DNA from: JAGOBX01 sp017999075 [NCBI: Candidatus Babelota bacterium]
Lineage (GTDB): Bacteria; JAGOBX01
Direction: 5' to 3'
Assembly (NCBI GenBank): GCA_017999075.1
Contig: JAGOBX010000176.1
Span: 1 to 7,157 of the forward strand
DNA: 7,157 bases
Part shown: positions 6,993-7,157 of the stretch, piece after piece
Layout of the letters: each line of letters begins with the position of its first letter
Position numbering within the stretch: the stretch's first letter is position 1
Position numbers and translations under genes: made by a program
Notes under the pieces: model-generated
Database searches by the model: none
What the model saw: only the letters and a program-made list of their open reading frames with translations
Told to the model about the DNA's origin: nothing

Positions 6993-7157
6993 CATAACCT
7001 TATCATATACCCACGTATATTTCAGTTTAAATCCGCCTGTTTCAGTTTCAATTATTATTTTTATAATTGAACTGGATGTTTTCAGATATCCGTCTATAAG
7101 ATAAAAACTTTTTTTCTGTAATTCAGGAATAATCTTAGCCTTATCTGCAATATTTTT
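6963..7157 (-). CDS. C-terminal end of an unrecognised protein (5' part beyond the window)
   Basis: Reading the - strand from the right edge gives 64 uninterrupted codons ending in TAA (6965-6963). The fragment begins KNIADKAKIIPELQKKSFY and later contains IDGYLKTSSSIIKIIIETE, then GGFKLKYTWVYDKV, and ends KKTLFKKFE. The mix of codons and the alternating hydrophobic/polar pattern (two probable beta strands, IIKIIIETE and FKLKYTWVY) look like real coding sequence. The tail is Lys-rich. I recognise no family. It converges with the binding-protein gene and is separated from it by 92 bases that hold only the hairpins described here. A chance open frame of this length is possible in AT-rich DNA but less likely given the composition. 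Confidence 0.65.
   Translation of the reverse strand, partial: KNIADKAKIIPELQKKSFYLIDGYLKTSSSIIKIIIETETGGFKLKYTWVYDKVMKKTLFKKFE

Overview
The window is a strongly AT-rich stretch of bacterial DNA, roughly a quarter to 30% G+C by eye. It uses the standard bacterial code: TGA ends two of the genes and tryptophan is read from TGG. Signal peptides and a predicted substrate-binding lipoprotein suggest a cell that handles many exported proteins. I cannot name the organism. A Gram-negative (diderm) bacterium from a low-GC lineage is a reasonable guess, but nothing here fixes the phylum.

Layout from left to right: (1) bases 1-428 hold the 3' end of leuA on the + strand, covering the allosteric (leucine-sensing) domain of 2-isopropylmalate synthase. 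The rest lies outside the window. (2) Sixteen bases later and facing it is the dominant feature, a single intact 1772-codon gene on the - strand (445-5763). It encodes a very large secreted protein made almost entirely of degenerate beta-sandwich-like modules, with no recognisable catalytic domain. (3) A 201-bp AT-rich divergent region (5764-5964) carries a strong candidate promoter for the + strand gene, a weaker one for the giant gene, and a perfect 9-bp inverted repeat whose arms lie close to both -35 regions. (4) Bases 5965-6870 (+) encode a TroA/BtuF-fold periplasmic-binding lipoprotein, probably for a corrinoid or an iron complex. (5) A short convergent region with two hairpins is followed by the C-terminal 64 residues of an unrecognised - strand protein that runs off the right edge.

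No gene here forms an operon with another inside the window. The giant gene is flanked by a convergent leuA and a divergent binding-protein gene, so it is probably transcribed alone. The only regulatory link suggested by the sequence is the shared divergent region between the giant protein and the binding protein. I found no rRNA, tRNA, insertion sequence, CRISPR array or phage gene. The most interesting item is the giant modular exported protein together with its symmetric control region.
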